From contig CM119263.1 in assembly GCA_051294375.1 (NCBI GenBank), positions 16,408,532-16,472,531 on the forward strand: 64,000 nt of DNA, read 5' to 3'. Below, piece after piece: positions 61,387 through 64,000 of the stretch. A program made the position numbers and the translations under genes. Positions within the stretch are counted from its first letter, which is position 1. Each line of letters starts with the position of its first letter. The notes under the pieces were generated by a model. It made no database searches and was not told the DNA's origin. It saw only the letters and a list, made by a program, of their open reading frames with translations. The stretch comes from Paraspadella gotoi (Eukaryota; Chaetognatha).

Positions 61387-61520
61387 AGGAGCAGCAAGAG
61401 AAGGTAAGGAAGGCAAGTGCGGCAAGAAAGGAAAACGAGTATGAATTGAGAGGATAAGTAAAGGGTTGAAAAAAACATCACCCACTTTAATTTTTTTTTC
61501 ATGCGAGTGGAGAAGCAGAG
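61142..61520. repeat. Tandem near-duplicate of an approximately 200-bp segment
   Basis: 'gagaaggtaaggaaggc' at about 61146 and 61397, and the downstream 'ttgagaggataagtaaa..ggttgaaaaaa' block at about 61287 and 61445, recur in the same order with indels, separated by (GA)n. Confidence 0.75.
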
Positions 61521-61560
61521 AGAGAGGAGAGGAGAGAGAGGAAGAGAGGAAGAGAGAGAG

Positions 61561-61593
<33 letters not shown>

Positions 61594-61606
61594 AGAGAGA
61601 GAAAGA

Positions 61607-61993
61607 CGAGCGAAAGTCCCAGTAAAAGCATCGGCATCTGATTTTTTAAAGTGAATAAACATGAAAAAAGTTTAAAAAAAAATGAGGGTAATAGAAAATT
61701 AAACGACGACGGAGAAGCGAGCGATAAAAAAAAGGGAAGATCCGATAGAGGTTGAGAGTGATAAAACGCTGGAGGGAACTAGAAACAAGGCGAGGAAGAG
61801 AGAAAAGGAGAGCAAGAAAGAGAAGAGAGAGTAGAGAGAGAGAGAGAGAGAGGAGAGAGGAGAGAAGAGAAGAAGAGAGAGAGAAGAGAAACGAGAGGAG
61901 GAAGAAGAAACCAGATTTTTTTTAAACCTTTTTTTCATTGTTAATTACACTTTAAAAAATCCAGATGCCGATGCTTTACTGGACTTTCGCTCG
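61607..61993. repeat. Inverted repeat, approximately 78-bp arms, approximately 230-bp spacer
   Basis: The left arm (61607-61683, with 'agcatcggcatctg' in it) is the reverse complement of the right arm (61916-61993, 'cagatgccgatgct'), with a few indels. The right arm ends 13 bp before the noisy duplicate begins at 62007. Confidence 0.8.
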
Positions 61994-62006
61994 CTCTCTG
62001 GAGGCT

Positions 62007-62310
62007 AACACTCAGAGTTGCCTGGCGACGTAAAATTGGGTTTTCACTTGCCTACTTTCTGACATAATTTTAGGTTATGTTATAATATTTTGGGAGCGCG
62101 TACACTTTGGGGTTTTTTTCCCGCAAAAATAATCCATGAATGCCTAAAGTTTTCGAACTTGAGAGAAGTTATCCACGTTCATCTGAAAAGGCGTAAACGC
62201 TCATCTCCAGCAGTTCGGTTTTGGTGTAATAATGTCGGAAGGACATCGGATTGACACCGGAAACGTTTTCCTTTTGGGTTTTGACCCGGGAAATTTTCCC
62301 AGGTGGAGAG

Positions 62311-62371
<61 letters not shown>

Positions 62372-63831
62372 ATGATGAGACGAGCGAGCAGAGAAGAGAG
62401 ACAGCGTACCGATGACTAAGATACAGGGAATGGTGAGAGGGGACGACTGAGGCATGAAGTCATTCTCGAAATACAGCATAATCAGAGGACATTGGTGTCC
62501 TTGGAGTAACGGTTATGTAAGAGTAGGAAGATAACACAGAAGTGGATAAGGACGGAGATGGAGAGTTAAGAGGTAGGGAAGTGAAAAGTGTAGATAGTGA
62601 GCAGCAGAGCGCATTGCTGAGCAGTGACAGAAGATGGGACTGAAGGCTCAGGACGTATAGACGTGGCTCGCTCTGATAGTCGTGCAAAAGGTGAAGCAGT
62701 AGCGAATACATAAAAGATACATAGACAGAACATGAGATGATGATGTAGGAAGGACAGAATATATGTCGATGATATATTTGGACGAAAGCTATAAAGGGGA
62801 AAAAAAGAAAAAAGCGCAAGGAACGAAGAATATACGAATCGTTGATTGTTTAAAGAAACAAAAAACATGGAGCTGAGTTTTCCGAAAAAAATAATTCCCA
62901 ACACAAAACTATTCGAAAACCGAAAGAAAAAAAAAATATCTTGGTATTAGTAATATTCTTCAAAAAAAAAGAAAGACAAGAAAGAAAGAAAAGATACGAG
63001 GGCGAAAAGGAAAACAATGAAGCTCATTCCCAACAATCGGAACTCTGCTCGAATCTGTTTTCCCAGCGCCTCTATTAGGTTACCCTTCCGAAGGGCGAAC
63101 GGTTGAAACCGACAAAAGAACAATAGGGGGGAACTCCATCGCGAGAATGTGAAGAGGGTGGACGATGATGACGATGACGATTTGGAGTGGCGAAGAGATG
63201 AATACGGCTAAGAAGGTGCGACGTCGGTGATGAGGATGATGACGTGAGTATCACAGAAAAAGAAGAGGTGACGTTGATTGCCCAAAATGATACAAAGAGA
63301 CATTTATCATTACCATCATTTTCCTCGCATTTATTCAATTTTCGATGAAAAGGTTTTTTTTTTGGCTCAGACGAGTAGTGGAGTTAAGCCGACGTCGAGT
63401 AAAACCGAAAATCAACATCAACGAAAAAAAAAAAAAAAAGAAAAACGGAAGATGATTGAGTCCGATGTTACGACGACGACGACGAGCGACAACGACGATC
63501 GAGATGATGAAGACGACGATCGAAATGAAAGAGCGAGTTTTTGCAAGTCTTGCCCAAATTCGGGCTTCCGAAATCCTTTATAAACCTCGTTAACCGAAGG
63601 TTGGATCTTTCCCGCCGATAAACTTCGAGGTTCGATCAAAAACTAACTCCAAATCTCTCCGCGATCGACTTCACACGCTGCCTTCGTCCGTTTCAAAACG
63701 AACCAATCCAATCATCTAACCTCCCTATCCCTTCAACCCCTTCAACCCCCCCTCTCCCCCGTCCGAAGGCTTCTTTCTCCTCATCGTTCGCGATCCGGAT
63801 CGAGAGAGGAGAGAAGGAGAGAGAAGAGGAG

Positions 63832-63891
<60 letters not shown>

Positions 63892-64000
63892 AAAGAGAAA
63901 GAAAATTGTTTTTTCGATTTTTATTCTCTTTTTTGGTGATTTTGGAGCAAAACGTATCAGCGAAATAAAACAACAACAAAACTAAGACCGTTGAAAAAAA
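62007..64000. repeat. Noisy copy of 52832-54690, running off the window
   Basis: Same order of landmarks as the clean copy. About 140 bp longer up to the shared 'actaagaccgttg', and poorly matching at 62400-62760. The acidic frame of the clean copy is broken here. (GA)n at about 62306-62361 and 63806-63895. Confidence 0.9.

Overview
This is nuclear DNA of an animal, most likely an invertebrate. The evidence is spliced genes with short GT-AG introns, animal-specific families (a DEG/ENaC/ASIC-type channel and an ankyrin/SOCS-box adaptor), tRNA-derived SINEs, a MITE, and very frequent (GA)n/(CT)n tracts. CpG is not obviously depleted. I cannot name the species or phylum.

Layout. 1-9.3 kb: gene-poor, with microsatellites (GA, GACC, ATT, a TACGCAA heptamer) and a short tandem duplication across a 25-N gap. 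9.4-16.6 kb: a 20-exon plus-strand DEG/ENaC channel gene. I rebuilt it from splice-site phase; it includes a 25-nt microexon. Its introns hold a minus-strand SINE, a 610-bp Mutator-like foldback MITE with a 10-bp target duplication, a perfect 22-bp hairpin and a second dispersed repeat. 17.57-19.34 kb: an intronless zinc-finger gene with a TATA box and a polyA signal. 19.3-27.15 kb: intergenic DNA with repeats. 27.17-39.16 kb: a direct repeat of 15.8-27.15 kb, about 6% longer and full of single-base indels, so its copies of the channel 3' exons and the zinc-finger gene are broken. 39-52.8 kb: gene-poor, N-gapped DNA with a further noisy duplication (44.1-47.0 kb). 55.15-57.64 kb: a four-exon ankyrin/SOCS-box gene. 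59.3-59.5 kb: a possible last exon cut by a gap. 62.0-64.0 kb: a noisy copy of 52.83-54.7 kb.

The repeated 'clean copy plus insertion-rich noisy copy' pattern, together with five gaps of exactly 25 N, points to long-read gap filling that left false or haplotypic duplications. Copy number in this window should therefore not be read as biology without checking. The genes look like independent neighbours, not a pathway. I found no convincing new multi-gene system. The most interesting biology is the channel, which has substitutions in the N-terminal HG motif and in the GxS pore filter, the microexon with a hairpin behind it, and the MITE.
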